DNA of 64,000 nucleotides from Hyphomonas neptunium ATCC 15444. Its GTDB lineage: Bacteria; Pseudomonadota; Alphaproteobacteria; Caulobacterales; Hyphomonadaceae. This document shows positions 9,761 to 18,797 of this stretch, one piece after another (within the stretch, counting starts at the first letter, position 1; every line of letters starts with the position of its first letter). Position numbers and translations under genes: made by a program. The notes beneath the pieces are model-generated. The model was not told where the DNA came from, did no database searches, and worked only from the letters and a program-made list of their open reading frames with translations. The stretch is taken from contig NC_008358.1 of NCBI RefSeq assembly GCF_000013025.1, positions 3,038,001 through 3,102,000 of the forward strand, written 5' to 3'.

Positions 9761-11644
9761 TCAGCTATCGCTGCTCTTGCTGGATGCCTCGTTCATACGG
9801 ACCTTGAGGGCCCTTCGTTCCGCGACCATTTGAAGCCGCCTCCGCCATTCTTGCGGAGACAACGTAGGGTCCGCGCTCGCACTATCCGTACCAGAGCCCG
9901 TCTCCTGATCGCGGGAACGCCGCTTCGCCACAAATTGCTCCAGAGCGATTAGCCATTCCCGTGCCTCGGACCCATTGGTCGCTATCTGAGGCGTTACGGG
10001 ATAATCTTTGAGCAAACCGGCAGCACGTATGTTCCCAGATTTCGTTAGATGGGCGGTGATTGTCCCCCGGTCAATGGGGATTCCGTCATTTGCCAGGTCA
10101 AGAACTGCATCTCGCAGAAACGCGGCATCCGGTTCGGCCGGCGCACACTGGGCAAGCAACTCCGCGCCGATCGATAACAGACCCGGATTATCGACCGCGC
10201 TCATGATCAGCCGTAGCCCGCCAATCTTCTCGCGCCCGCCCTGCTTGAGAAGTTCCTGCGCCTCTTCCCCGCCGGGGGGAATCTGTGCCGATCCGGGCCG
10301 GCCGGGCCGCCCTGGCCGCTTCTGGTAATTGGCCGCCCGTTTGGCTTCGCGCAGCTGCCAGAGATGGTCGCGCAGCCGCGACTTCAAATCCCGCTCATAC
10401 GCGGATTTGACACCAGGATGCCGGATATGCCCGCATGCCGCGATCAGGCGGGCTTCCAGCCCGGCCTGGCGCTCGGGCGTGTCCAGCGGCTCCGCGTCCC
10501 GCTCGCGCCGCCACAATAGCTCTGACAGCGGCAACCGAGCGGCCAGCTGCTCGCTCATCGCCCCGGCGCCGCGCGCGCGGATCAGGTCGTCCGGGTCCAT
10601 CCCGTCGGGCAGCAGCACAAAGAAAACAGACCGCCCCGGCTCGGCAAAGGGCAGCGCCCGGTCGAGCGCGCGATACGCAGCGCCCAGCCCCGCCTTGTCG
10701 CCATCAAAACACATTACCGGTTCCGGCCCGGCCCGCCACAGCAGCTGCAACTGCTCCTCGGTCAGCGCCGTGCCGAGCGGGGCAACGGCATTGCCAAAGC
10801 CCGCCTCGCACATCGCGATCACGTCCATATAGCCTTCGCAGACGATCAGCCCGCCGCCCTCGCCGTGCCCCAGCGCCTCGCGCGCCGCCTTGTAGCGATA
10901 GAGCACGGTTGATTTGTGGAAGAGCGGCGTGTCGCCCGAATTGAGATATTTCGGCTTGGCATCGGGCTGCAGCGCGCGGCCGCCAAACGCAATGATCCCG
11001 CCCCGCGAATCGGGGATCGGAAACATCAGGCGTCCGCGGAACGCGTCATAGGGCTCCCCGCCCTTGTCGTTTTCCTTGATGATGCCCGCTTCCAGCAGCT
11101 CGCCATCGGTAAAGCCCTCGGCTTGCAGATGCGCCCGCGTGCGCCGCCAGTCATCGGGCGCGTAGCCAAGGCGGTATTTGCTCCAGCTCGACGCCGCCAG
11201 CCCCCTGCCCTCCAGATACGTCCGCGCGCCCGCGCCTTCAGAGGAGCGCAGCCGCGCCTCGAAGAAATCCGCCGCCGCCTCGCACGCCGCCTGCAACCGC
11301 TTGCGGTGATCATATTCCTCTGCCGCTGCCGGGCTCGCCTTGGGCAGGGCCATGCCCGCTTCCTCAGCCAGCTTCTCGACCGCTTCCATGAAGGAGAGCC
11401 GCTCGGTCTCCATCACGAAGTTGATCACGTCCCCGCCCATGCCGGAGGAAAAGCATTTGAAGATGCGCTTCTGGTCGTTGACGTAGAAACTCGGCGTCTT
11501 CTCGGCCGTGAACGGCGAGAGGCCGACCCACTCCTTGCCCTTCTTCGTCAGCTTCACCTTGCGCCCGATCACGTCCGAAGGCCGGATACGGGCCTTCAGC
11601 TCATCAACGAAGCCATCAGGGATGCGAATGGGGGAAGAAGACAT
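9761..11644 (-). CDS. dnaG: DNA primase
   Basis: 627 aa from MSSSPIRIPDGFVDEL, which matches the usual DnaG start; open frame further upstream is not primase-like. It makes RNA primers for replication. The order is zinc-binding domain (1-100), RNA-polymerase/TOPRIM core (about 110-390, with EGYMDVIAMCEAGF and CFDGDKAG as acidic metal-binding motifs), and a C-terminal DnaB-interaction region. In the N-terminal domain the usual Cys-X2-His...Cys-X2-Cys reads S-PF-T ... C-FS-S, so only Cys64 of four zinc ligands remains. It is transcribed towards rpoD. Confidence 0.95.
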   Translation of the reverse strand: MSSSPIRIPDGFVDELKARIRPSDVIGRKVKLTKKGKEWVGLSPFTAEKTPSFYVNDQKRIFKCFSSGMGGDVINFVMETERLSFMEAVEKLAEEAGMALPKASPAAAEEYDHRKRLQAACEAAADFFEARLRSSEGAGARTYLEGRGLAASSWSKYRLGYAPDDWRRTRAHLQAEGFTDGELLEAGIIKENDKGGEPYDAFRGRLMFPIPDSRGGIIAFGGRALQPDAKPKYLNSGDTPLFHKSTVLYRYKAAREALGHGEGGGLIVCEGYMDVIAMCEAGFGNAVAPLGTALTEEQLQLLWRAGPEPVMCFDGDKAGLGAAYRALDRALPFAEPGRSVFFVLLPDGMDPDDLIRARGAGAMSEQLAARLPLSELLWRRERDAEPLDTPERQAGLEARLIAACGHIRHPGVKSAYERDLKSRLRDHLWQLREAKRAANYQKRPGRPGRPGSAQIPPGGEEAQELLKQGGREKIGGLRLIMSAVDNPGLLSIGAELLAQCAPAEPDAAFLRDAVLDLANDGIPIDRGTITAHLTKSGNIRAAGLLKDYPVTPQIATNGSEAREWLIALEQFVAKRRSRDQETGSGTDSASADPTLSPQEWRRRLQMVAERRALKVRMNEASSKSSDS

Positions 11645-11736
11645 GGGTTTCAGGATACCACCTTTGCCGGAGCTGCGGGACCGGAGATTGGCATTTCCCC
11701 CAAAAATACAATTGCCCACTACACCGTCCACGAAAA

Positions 11737-11763
11737 AGGGCCCCACCTTTCGGCGGGGCCCTC
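11737..11763 (-). terminator. Rho-independent terminator of the PRC-barrel gene
   Basis: On the minus strand GGGCCCCGCC-gaaag-GTGGGGCCC is followed by TTTTTCG, about 20 bp after the stop of the PRC-barrel gene and about 90 bp before the dnaG start. dnaG therefore probably has its own promoter or depends on read-through. Confidence 0.85.
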
Positions 11764-11782
11764 GGATCGATCACGGCTGCGA

Positions 11783-12535
11783 CTACTCCCAGCGGTACAT
11801 CGGGGCTTCATCGAAGGCGGCTTGATCAATGTCGATCACGACCTCGCCTTCTCCATCACCCTCTGCGACCTTGATCGCATTGGCGTCGATCACGATCTGG
11901 TCGGTGGACACAAGGCCCGGCGAAATCACGGCATATTTCAGCTCACCGGTATTGGTCACGATCAGGTCGTTCACACGGGCCTGCTCATCGCTGAAGCTCA
12001 TGGCCGGCACTGCGCCCATCATTTCCGAAGCGAGACGGAAATCGTTCATTTCGTCCTGCTCAAATTCCGGCAAGGTCTCGAGATTTTCTTCAGTGATCGC
12101 AATGATCAGGTCTGGCTCATCACCGGCCTCACCCGAAACGGTTGCGGCGTCAAAGTTCAGCGTGCGCAGGTCACCGCCCAGGCCGCTGATGCCGCCGTCA
12201 CGGACCAGAAGCACCGGCTCCATGCCGTTGGTGCCCAGGAAGATGTCGGCAACAGTAGCAATCTCTTCACCGGCCGGACCGTGCACCGAAGCGCCGATCA
12301 GGTCGGAAGCTTCCATCTCGCCGGCAGCAAGGGTGTACTCGGTCCGCGTCGACGCATCGACATCGGTATCTGCTTCAGCCGCTTCGACCGTCTGGTCATC
12401 AGCGTCATCAACCGTTTCGATCTGCGGGCCGTTGGTTTCATAGCCAGCCGTCTGTGCCGGAGCGTCTGCGTCTGAACAGGCGGCAGCAGCAAGCAGCAGG
12501 GCGGAGGCACTGGCAGTAGCAAGAAGCATTTTCAT
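11783..12535 (-). CDS. PRC-barrel domain lipoprotein
   Basis: 250 aa from the ATG before a lipoprotein-like signal (MKMLLATASASALLLAAAAC, lipid cysteine near residue 20; the lipobox AAAC is not ideal). A 60-residue acidic Asp/Glu/Thr-rich linker follows. Two PRC-barrel-like modules come next: SDLIGASVHGPAGEEIATVADI with LLVRDGGISGLGG, and a second weaker one (RVNDLIVTNTGELKYAV). PRC barrels mediate protein or RNA contacts; exported versions in alphaproteobacteria are of unknown role. It is terminated before dnaG by its own hairpin. Confidence 0.75.
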   Translation of the reverse strand: MKMLLATASASALLLAAAACSDADAPAQTAGYETNGPQIETVDDADDQTVEAAEADTDVDASTRTEYTLAAGEMEASDLIGASVHGPAGEEIATVADIFLGTNGMEPVLLVRDGGISGLGGDLRTLNFDAATVSGEAGDEPDLIIAITEENLETLPEFEQDEMNDFRLASEMMGAVPAMSFSDEQARVNDLIVTNTGELKYAVISPGLVSTDQIVIDANAIKVAEGDGEGEVVIDIDQAAFDEAPMYRWE

Positions 12536-12656
12536 GGCTAAGTCCTTTTCAGTGGTTACTTGCCCCACCAACGGACCCCGGCCTGACTTGTTCCAACCTT
12601 TCCGTCTTTTCAGACTCAAGGCGAGACTAAGGCGCTTCTGAAAATCAGGCGGCGGC

Positions 12657-13151
12657 TCAGCCCTGGCTGAGTGCGGTGCGAACCGCCTTGCCGGCGCTCG
12701 CCGCTTCGATCTGGCCCGGATAGCGGGTCTTCAGCTCGGTCACGCAGCGGCCCAGATCCTTGAGCTTCGATGCCCCCAGATCCTCGACCACCTGTTTGAC
12801 GGCAATATCCAGCGCCTTGCCCGCAAGTGGCTGGGGCAGAAATGCCTGAATGATCGCAATCTCGTCGCGCTCGCGCAGCGCGTCCTCGATGCGGCCTTCT
12901 TCTTCATGCTCGCTGGCGGCTTCTTCGCGCTGGGCCACCATCGTGTGCAGCACGCGCTGCACATCGGTGTCCGGGCAACCTTCGCCCTCGCCGCGCCCAC
13001 GCGCGCAGACATCCCTGTCCCGGATGGCGCATTCGACTAGGCGCAGCGTGTTCAGCCGCGTCTCGTTCTGCGTCCGGGCAGATTCGTCCTTGAGTGCTTG
13101 AAGGATACGGGCCTTGAGGCCCATACAGGCAGTAATATCTTCGCGGCCCAT
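12657..13151 (-). CDS. GatB/YqeY domain protein
   Basis: 164 aa from the ATG at 13151, which has AGGA at a good distance; the family-like N-terminus MGLKARILQALKDESAR starts at 13124 (155 aa) and could equally be the true start. The family has about 150 helical residues resembling the C-terminal tRNA-contacting part of GatB. Motifs seen are NTLRLVECAIRDRDV, EEEGRIEDALRERDEIAIIQAFLPQPL and the terminal ASAGKAVRTAL. An alphaproteobacterial neighbour of dnaG/rpoD and carA. An insertion rich in Gly/Glu/Arg (ARGRGEGEG) sits near residue 65. Function in tRNA-dependent amidation is suspected, not proven. Confidence 0.88.
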   Translation of the reverse strand: MGREDITACMGLKARILQALKDESARTQNETRLNTLRLVECAIRDRDVCARGRGEGEGCPDTDVQRVLHTMVAQREEAASEHEEEGRIEDALRERDEIAIIQAFLPQPLAGKALDIAVKQVVEDLGASKLKDLGRCVTELKTRYPGQIEAASAGKAVRTALSQG

Positions 13152-13236
13152 GCCGGTCCTATGCCTTTCTACACTCCGCGACATACGCCTTGCTTGACGG
13201 TGCGGAGAGTCAGCCCCAATAAGCGGCCGAGTTTTG

Positions 13237-13270
13237 ACCAGACCGGTTAAAACGATGTCAACCAGACTGG
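13237..13270 (+). promoter_or_regulatory. Direct repeat and CtrA-like sequence upstream of carA
   Basis: ACCAGACCGG (13237-13246) and ACCAGACTGG (13261-13270) are direct repeats 24 bp apart, just before carA. Between and across them lies TTAA-N7-TCAAC, one mismatch from a CtrA box. No clear -35/-10 pair can be fixed. A role in the yqeY/carA divergent promoters is inference. Confidence 0.3.
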
Positions 13271-13294
13271 CAAGCGGTGAGAGGTATATCTTCC

Positions 13295-14473
13295 ATGAGC
13301 AGGAATCAAGATATGGACTCAGCCACTGGTGCCTTGGCCCTTGAAGATGGTACGATTTTCGCGGGTTTCGGGGCTGGGGCTGCCGGTATCAAAGTGGGGG
13401 AGCTCTGCTTCAACACGGCGATTACCGGCTATCAGGAAATACTGACAGACCCGTCTTATGCGTCCCAGCTGGTGCTGTTTACCTTCCCGCATATCGGAAA
13501 TGTCGGCGCAAATGCCGAAGATCACGAAGAATCCACCGTTGAAGCAGCCGACGCCGCCCGCGGCGCCATCTTCCGCGAGCCGATCACCGCGCCCTCCAAC
13601 TGGCGCTCGACCGAAGATTTCGGCGTCTGGCTCGCCCGGCGCGGCATCATCGGCCTCTCCGGCATCGATACGCGCGCGCTGACCAAGCGCATCCGCGAAA
13701 AAGGCATGCCCAAGGCCGCCATCTGCCACAAGCCGGACGGAAAGATCGACTTTGACGCGCTTGTCGAACTCGCCCGCAGCTGGAATGGCCTCGACGGGGC
13801 AGACCTTGCCGATGTCGTCGACCAGGACGCCCCTTTCGAGCATACCGAAGGTCTCTGGCAGGCCGCCACCGGCCACCAGACCGCGCTCGCCAATGCCGAA
13901 TTCCACGTCGCCGTCATCGATTTCGGCGTGAAGAAAAATATCCTGCGCAATCTCGCCAGCGCCGGCGCCCGCGCCACGGTCGTCAATGGCAATGTCAGCG
14001 CTGAGGAAGTCCTCGCCCTGAAACCCGATGGCATCGTCTTCGCCAACGGCCCTGGCGACCCGGCCGCCACCTTCGAGCGTTCCGGCGAAATGATCAAAAC
14101 CCTCGTCGCCTCGGGCCTGCCCATCCTCGGCATCTGCCTTGGCCACCAGCTCCTTGGTCTCGCCCTCGGCGCCAAGACCAAAAAGATGGCGCAGGGCCAC
14201 CACGGCGCCAACCACCCCGTCAAGGACCTCGCCACCGGCAAGGTCGAGATCGTCTCGATGAACCACGGCTTCACGGTTGATCCCGACACGCTTCCCCCTG
14301 GCGTGGAGGAGAGCCACCGCTCCCTCTTCGACGGCACAAATTCCGGCCTCGCGGTCAAAGGCAAACCGATCATCTCGGTCCAGCACCACCCCGAAGCCTC
14401 CCCCGGCCCGCAAGACAGCTTCTACCTCTTCACCCGCTTCGCGGGCCTGATGCGGGACTATCGCGCGAAATAA
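13295..14473 (+). CDS. carA: Carbamoyl-phosphate synthase small (glutaminase) subunit
   Basis: 392 aa from the ATG with GAGAGG 10 bp upstream (a GTG six codons earlier is less likely). With CarB it makes carbamoyl phosphate for arginine and pyrimidine synthesis; this subunit hydrolyses glutamine and channels ammonia. The N-terminal CarA domain shows [11 protein letters not shown] and [11 protein letters not shown]. The C-terminal class I glutamine amidotransferase has the nucleophile Cys281 in LGICLGHQ and His365/Glu367 in HHPEASPGP. carB is not next to it and no yqeY/carB neighbour lies on this side. An intrinsic terminator follows the stop. Confidence 0.97.
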
Positions 14474-14474
14474 C

Positions 14475-14503
14475 AAAAGGCCGCCCAAGGGCGGCCTTTT
14501 TCT
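14475..14503. terminator. Bidirectional terminator between carA and scoB
   Basis: AAAAGGCCGCCC-aa-GGGCGGCC followed by TTTTTCTTT on the plus strand terminates carA. The mirror on the minus strand (stem, then TTTTGTTATTT) can also end the convergent scoB transcript. Confidence 0.88.
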
Positions 14504-14526
14504 TTGCACGGACAGCACCGAGCCAT

Positions 14527-15153
14527 CTAAATAAGCTTCGCCTCAGTCTTCGCCCGAACCTCATCCTCAGTCACGCCCGGCGCCAGCTCCACCAGCTTCA
14601 GCCCGCCCTCGACCACATCCATCACGCAAAGATCGGTGATGATCCGGTCAACCACGGCCTTCCCCGTCAGCGGCAGCGTGCATTCTTTCAGCACCTTGCT
14701 CTCGCCCGCCTTGTTGGCGTGATCCATCACGACCACCACGCGGCCAACGCCCGCCACAAGGTCCATCGCCCCGCCCATGCCCTTCACGAGCTTGCCGGGG
14801 ATCATCCAGTTGGCGAGGTCGCCATTCTCCGCCACTTCCATCGCGCCCAGGATCGCCATCGCGATCTTGCCGCCCCGGATCATCGCAAAAGAGGTCGCGC
14901 TGTCAAAATAAGCCGTATGCGGAAGCTCCGTGATCGTCTGCTTTCCGGCATTGATCAGGTCGGCGTCTTCCTCGCCCTCAAACGGAAACGGCCCCATGCC
15001 CAGCATGCCGTTTTCCGATTGCAGCGTCACATTCACGCCCGCCGGAATATGGTTCGCCACCAGCGTCGGAATCCCGATGCCAAGGTTCACATACATCCCG
15101 TCCTTCAGCTCCTGCGCGGCCCGCGCCGCCATATCATCGCGTGTCCAGGCCAT
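14527..15153 (-). CDS. scoB: 3-oxoacid (acetoacetate) CoA-transferase subunit B
   Basis: 208 aa, normal for the beta subunit of succinyl-CoA:3-ketoacid CoA-transferase. It moves CoA from succinyl-CoA to acetoacetate, giving acetoacetyl-CoA. The N-terminal [13 protein letters not shown] and the catalytic SENG motif (Glu47, which forms the CoA thioester) are intact, as is GGAMDLVAG. The start shares one base with the stop of scoA. In this block it can use the acetoacetate released by the fumarylacetoacetase encoded upstream. Confidence 0.93.
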   Translation of the reverse strand: MAWTRDDMAARAAQELKDGMYVNLGIGIPTLVANHIPAGVNVTLQSENGMLGMGPFPFEGEEDADLINAGKQTITELPHTAYFDSATSFAMIRGGKIAMAILGAMEVAENGDLANWMIPGKLVKGMGGAMDLVAGVGRVVVVMDHANKAGESKVLKECTLPLTGKAVVDRIITDLCVMDVVEGGLKLVELAPGVTEDEVRAKTEAKLI

Positions 15154-15860
15154 CAGCTTGCCTCCCTCTTCCGCACAGTGCGCTGCTCAATCCGCTTCTC
15201 ATGCGTCCCCTGCACAATCCGGTGCACATAAATCCCCGGCAGGTGAATGCCATCGGGATCAAGCTCCCCCGGCTCCACAATCTCTTCCACTTCCAGCACG
15301 CACACCTTCCCGCAGGTCGCGGCCGGCTGGTTGAAGTTGCGCGCCGTCTTGCGGAAAATCGCGTTGCCCGTCGTGTCCGCCTTCCAGGCTTTCACGATGG
15401 CAAGGTCGGCAAAGATACCCTCTTCGAGAATATAGGTCTGCCCGCCGAAATCCTTATGTTCCTTGCCCTCGGCGATGACGGTGCCCACACCGGTCTTGGT
15501 GTAAAAGCCCGGAATGCCCGCGCCGCCCGCACGCATCCGCTCGGCGAGGGTTCCCTGCGGGTTGAACTCCAGCTCCAGCTCGCCGGAAAGATACTGCCGC
15601 ATGAACTCGGCATTCTCGCCCACATAGGAGCTCATCATCTTCTTCACCTGCCGCGTCTCCAGCAGCAGGCCGAGGCCAAAGCCATCCACGCCCGCATTGT
15701 TGGAGGCGACGGTCAGGTTCTTCACCCCGCTCTCGCGGATCGCCGCGATGGACAGCTCCGGAATGCCGCAGAGGCCAAAGCCGCCCGCTGCGATCAGCAT
15801 GCCGTCATGCAGAAGCCCGTCCAGGGCCTCTTTCGCCGTAGTATAGATCTTGCTCGCCAT
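15153..15860 (-). CDS. scoA: 3-oxoacid (acetoacetate) CoA-transferase subunit A
   Basis: 235 aa, the alpha subunit partner of scoB. It has the glycine-rich [10 protein letters not shown] motif of family I CoA-transferases near residue 22, [14 protein letters not shown], and [11 protein letters not shown]. Its product pairs with ScoB in the cytosol as a heteromer. Translation is coupled to scoB by a one-base overlap. It lies 18 bp after the stop of the membrane protein upstream, so the whole minus-strand block could be one transcript. Confidence 0.93.
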   Translation of the reverse strand: MASKIYTTAKEALDGLLHDGMLIAAGGFGLCGIPELSIAAIRESGVKNLTVASNNAGVDGFGLGLLLETRQVKKMMSSYVGENAEFMRQYLSGELELEFNPQGTLAERMRAGGAGIPGFYTKTGVGTVIAEGKEHKDFGGQTYILEEGIFADLAIVKAWKADTTGNAIFRKTARNFNQPAATCGKVCVLEVEEIVEPGELDPDGIHLPGIYVHRIVQGTHEKRIEQRTVRKREAS

Positions 15861-15878
15861 TGCGCCTCCGGAAGGTGT

Positions 15879-16391
15879 TTAGGCCGGTGTCATGCTGGGC
15901 CGCGCCCGGACCTGATTTACCAGATCACAGGCCGCCCGGACATGCGCAATCCGGGTGAACGTGAATTGTTGGGTTGCCCCTTCCGATCCCTGCAGGATGA
16001 GATCGCCATGGCGCAGCGCCCAGTCGAAAAACCCCTTGCTGTGAAAGAGGCAGTTATAAATCTGATGCGGCTCCCAGCTCCGGTGCCATTTGTTCCAGGG
16101 CATCAGCCCATGACCCGCCGATACGCCCCGCGCGCTGACCGAGACATGAAACGTCTGCAGCCAAAGAAACTTGAACACTGAGCGCACAAACCAGTAGCCA
16201 AGGATCAGGATAACCCCCGCCACAATCCATTCGGCAAAGGGCTTCAGCATCGGGAACACAATAGCGGTAATCCAGCGCTGCACGTCCGGCTGGTGCATAA
16301 TCAGCATTCCCATGGCCACCAGCGTCAACGCGCCCCGCACAACCGGGCCGACATAATTGCCCCAGCTTTTCCTGAATACTCGCTCGTCCAT
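15879..16391 (-). CDS. Membrane protein, unknown (possible PH-like domain)
   Basis: 170 aa from the ATG at 16391; a GTG one codon upstream is also possible. Two hydrophobic segments (about residues 17-35 and 50-72, the second IVAGVILILGYWFVRSVF) anchor it in the inner membrane. The remaining cytosolic part is a beta-rich domain ending QQFTFTRIAHVRAACDLV that resembles bacterial PH-like domains, though this is a loose impression. It lies between scoA and the fumarylacetoacetase gene, all on the minus strand. Role unknown. Confidence 0.65.
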   Translation of the reverse strand: MDERVFRKSWGNYVGPVVRGALTLVAMGMLIMHQPDVQRWITAIVFPMLKPFAEWIVAGVILILGYWFVRSVFKFLWLQTFHVSVSARGVSAGHGLMPWNKWHRSWEPHQIYNCLFHSKGFFDWALRHGDLILQGSEGATQQFTFTRIAHVRAACDLVNQVRARPSMTPA

Positions 16392-16543
16392 CACCTGCCC
16401 CGCCTGAAGCTCCGCATCTGCCTGCTTACCGCCTGATTAGCGGCCACCCGCAGAATAGGAAACGTCAAAACCGGGCCAGACGCTGAATTTCAACAAGCGT
16501 TGAAACACAGCCCGCAGCGCAAGACAAGACCGCCCCGAAACGA

Positions 16544-17557
16544 TCAGCCCACCGCCTCCACCGTCTGTTCGATCGCGCCAAAGATCGAATGCCCTGCCGC
16601 GTCGCACATCTCGATGCGCACCGTGTCGCCCGGCTTCATGAACGGCGTTTTCGCTGCCCCGTCCCGGATCGTCTCGATCATGCGGATCTCCGCAATGCAG
16701 GAATAGCCAAGCCCGCCCTCGGCCACGGGCTTGCCCGCTCCGCCGCCTTCATCCTTGTTGGAAACGGTGCCCGACCCGATGATCGAGCCTGCCACCAGCG
16801 CCCGCGTCTTGGCCGCATGCGCCACCAAGCGCGGCAGGTTGAACGTCGCGTCCACGCCCGCATTCGCCCGCCCAAACGGCTGGCCATTGAAGTCCACGCG
16901 CAGCGGCAAATGCACGAGGCCATCCTTCCACGCATCGCCCAGCTCGTCCGGCGTCACCGCCACCGGCGAAAACGCGCTCGCGGGCTTGGCCTGGAAAAAC
17001 CCGAACCCCTTGGCCAGCTCGCCGGGGATCAGACCGCGCAAGCTCACATCATTACAGATCATCACCAGACGGATGAGCTTTGCGGCCTCTGCCTCCGATA
17101 CGCCCATCGGCACATCATCGGTGATCACCGCCACCTCCCCTTCCATATCGCAGCCCCAGGCCACGTCTTTCAGAGGAATAGCGTCGCGCGGGCCGAGGAA
17201 GCCATCCGAGCCGCCCTGATACATCAGCGGATCGGAATAGAAACTCTCAGGCACCTTGTCGCCCCGCGCCGCACGCACCAGCTCCACATGGTTGATATAG
17301 GCCGATCCGTCCGCCCACTGATAGGCGCGCGGCAGCGGGCTCATCGCGTCATGCTCATGAAACCGGAAAGTCGGCACAGAGCCCAGCTCCACCTGCTCGG
17401 CCAGCATTTCGAGTTGCGGCCCATAGACAGACCAATTGTCCAGCGCGCCCTGCAATGTCGACACAATGCGAGCCGCATCGGTACATTTGGTCAGGTCTTT
17501 CGAGACGACGACGAGGCGGCCATCGCGGGCGCCATTCTTCAGTGTGGAGAGTTTCAA
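16544..17557 (-). CDS. fahA: Fumarylacetoacetate hydrolase family protein (probable fumarylacetoacetase)
   Basis: 337 aa starting at a TTG with GAGGG upstream; the residues MKLSTLKNGARDGRLVVVS are the family's usual start, so the non-ATG start is preferred. It matches the bacterial fumarylacetoacetase type that splits fumarylacetoacetate to fumarate and acetoacetate. Metal-site features are visible: the acidic DMEGEVAVITDD, NDVSLRGL, and the GSGTVSNKDEGG catalytic loop. It sits in a block with hppD and scoAB, so the assignment to tyrosine degradation is supported by context. Confidence 0.88.
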   Translation of the reverse strand: MKLSTLKNGARDGRLVVVSKDLTKCTDAARIVSTLQGALDNWSVYGPQLEMLAEQVELGSVPTFRFHEHDAMSPLPRAYQWADGSAYINHVELVRAARGDKVPESFYSDPLMYQGGSDGFLGPRDAIPLKDVAWGCDMEGEVAVITDDVPMGVSEAEAAKLIRLVMICNDVSLRGLIPGELAKGFGFFQAKPASAFSPVAVTPDELGDAWKDGLVHLPLRVDFNGQPFGRANAGVDATFNLPRLVAHAAKTRALVAGSIIGSGTVSNKDEGGGAGKPVAEGGLGYSCIAEIRMIETIRDGAAKTPFMKPGDTVRIEMCDAAGHSIFGAIEQTVEAVG

Positions 17558-17579
17558 GTAATTTCCCTCTGATCAGCTT

Positions 17580-18209
17580 CTAATTATAGTAGGCGCGCCA
17601 GTTTCCGTTGTAGGTTTTTTCGAAGTTCTCTCTTGAGTCAAAGTGCACCTGCATAGGCTCTGTGTCGAAATACCTGCACGCGTCATAGTCGCTCGATTTT
17701 GACTGAAGCGCCTGGCGCCACGCTTCCTGTGCGCGCTTTCCCGCACTACTTTTCATTTCACTGGTGGTTTCAAAAAACACAATGGCGCATCCGAAGATTC
17801 TTGAAACCAGCCAGACCGCAGGACCCGGCATGACAGACCGGATGGCTTCGACATCCGCTTCCGTGATCGCGGCAGCTGCCTCTTCTCTGACGGCATTTTC
17901 GAACTCGGTGAAAATCACCAGCGTTTTATCCTGCAAAGCCGTGTCGAGATGATCCAGCACGCCGAGTTCGCGGGCGGCTTTCAAGACCCTCTTTTGCTTG
18001 CGCGTGTTGAAACCCATTCCATCCTTCTTTTGAAAGCTGGCGCCATCGCCCCGCCGGTCAAAGATGATATTCAGCCGGGGCAGCGCGCCATGATGGATTA
18101 CATCGAAGTGAACATTTATCGGGCGCGGCGCAGCGTAGTGGGATGCAATCCACGCGCACAACCGCGCGTCAGGTGCTGAAAGAGCGGCCTTGCCAAGCTT
18201 GATCCGCAT
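17580..18209 (-). CDS. Hypothetical protein in the tyrosine-degradation block
   Basis: 209 aa from the ATG at 18209, chosen because AAGGAG lies 8 bp upstream; an earlier start at 18245 lacks one. No signal peptide or membrane segment. Soluble and mixed alpha/beta, with Lys-rich NTRKQKRVLKAARELG in the middle and a Ser/Lys-rich C-terminal third (TSEMKSSAGKRAQEAW). GC content looks lower than its neighbours. I do not recognise a family. It lies between fahA and the VOC gene on the same strand, suggesting cotranscription, but a link to aromatic catabolism is only positional. Confidence 0.6.
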   Translation of the reverse strand: MRIKLGKAALSAPDARLCAWIASHYAAPRPINVHFDVIHHGALPRLNIIFDRRGDGASFQKKDGMGFNTRKQKRVLKAARELGVLDHLDTALQDKTLVIFTEFENAVREEAAAAITEADVEAIRSVMPGPAVWLVSRIFGCAIVFFETTSEMKSSAGKRAQEAWRQALQSKSSDYDACRYFDTEPMQVHFDSRENFEKTYNGNWRAYYN

Positions 18210-18248
18210 CGTCTCCTTGTAACCAGGATCAGTTTTGGAGATCACCCG

Positions 18249-18797
18249 TCAGCTCTCTTCCTTGATCTTCTCATGCAGCCAGGCCGCGTGCCGGGGCGCT
18301 TTCTTCGTCGCGCTCCATTCCTCAACCATCGGCTCGGCGACCGATTTCAGCTGCGCCATCTGTTCCGGCGTGCTGATGTCGGCGGCCAGCTCCAGCCGGT
18401 GCCCATTGGGATCAAAGAAATAGATCGACTTGAAGATGCCATGATGCGTCGGCCCCAGCACGTCGATGCCGAGACCCTCCAGATGCGCCTTTGCCGCGTG
18501 CAGCTCCTCAAGGCTGCCCAGCCGCAGCGCAATATGCTGCACCCAGACCGGCGTGTTCGGATCGCGCCCCATCTCGGGCTGCTCGGGCAGCTCAAAGAAG
18601 GCCAGCACATTGCCATTCCCCGCATCGAGGAAAATGTGCATGTACGGATCATATGCTCCGGTGGAGGGCACATGGTCTTCGGCAATGGCGAGCTGGAACT
18701 CCATGCCCAGCGTCTTCTTGTAGAACTCCACCGTCTCCTTCGCATCCTTGCAGCGATAGGCGACGTGGTGAACGCCTTTGAGTTTGGGGGCTGCCAT
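18249..18797 (-). CDS. VOC family metalloenzyme candidate next to hppD
   Basis: 182 aa from the ATG whose last base pairs with the hppD stop (TGATG overlap), so it is translationally coupled to hppD. Two beta-alpha-beta-beta-beta modules carry candidate metal ligands in the usual order: His in VHHVAYR, Glu in AFFELPE, His in VQHIALRL and Glu in NGHRLELAA. This is the pattern of glyoxalase I-like and extradiol dioxygenase-like enzymes. A helical tail (PEQMAQLKSVAEPMVEEW) follows. Given the position it may act on an intermediate of the homogentisate pathway; the actual reaction is unknown. Confidence 0.8.
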   Translation of the reverse strand: MAAPKLKGVHHVAYRCKDAKETVEFYKKTLGMEFQLAIAEDHVPSTGAYDPYMHIFLDAGNGNVLAFFELPEQPEMGRDPNTPVWVQHIALRLGSLEELHAAKAHLEGLGIDVLGPTHHGIFKSIYFFDPNGHRLELAADISTPEQMAQLKSVAEPMVEEWSATKKAPRHAAWLHEKIKEES

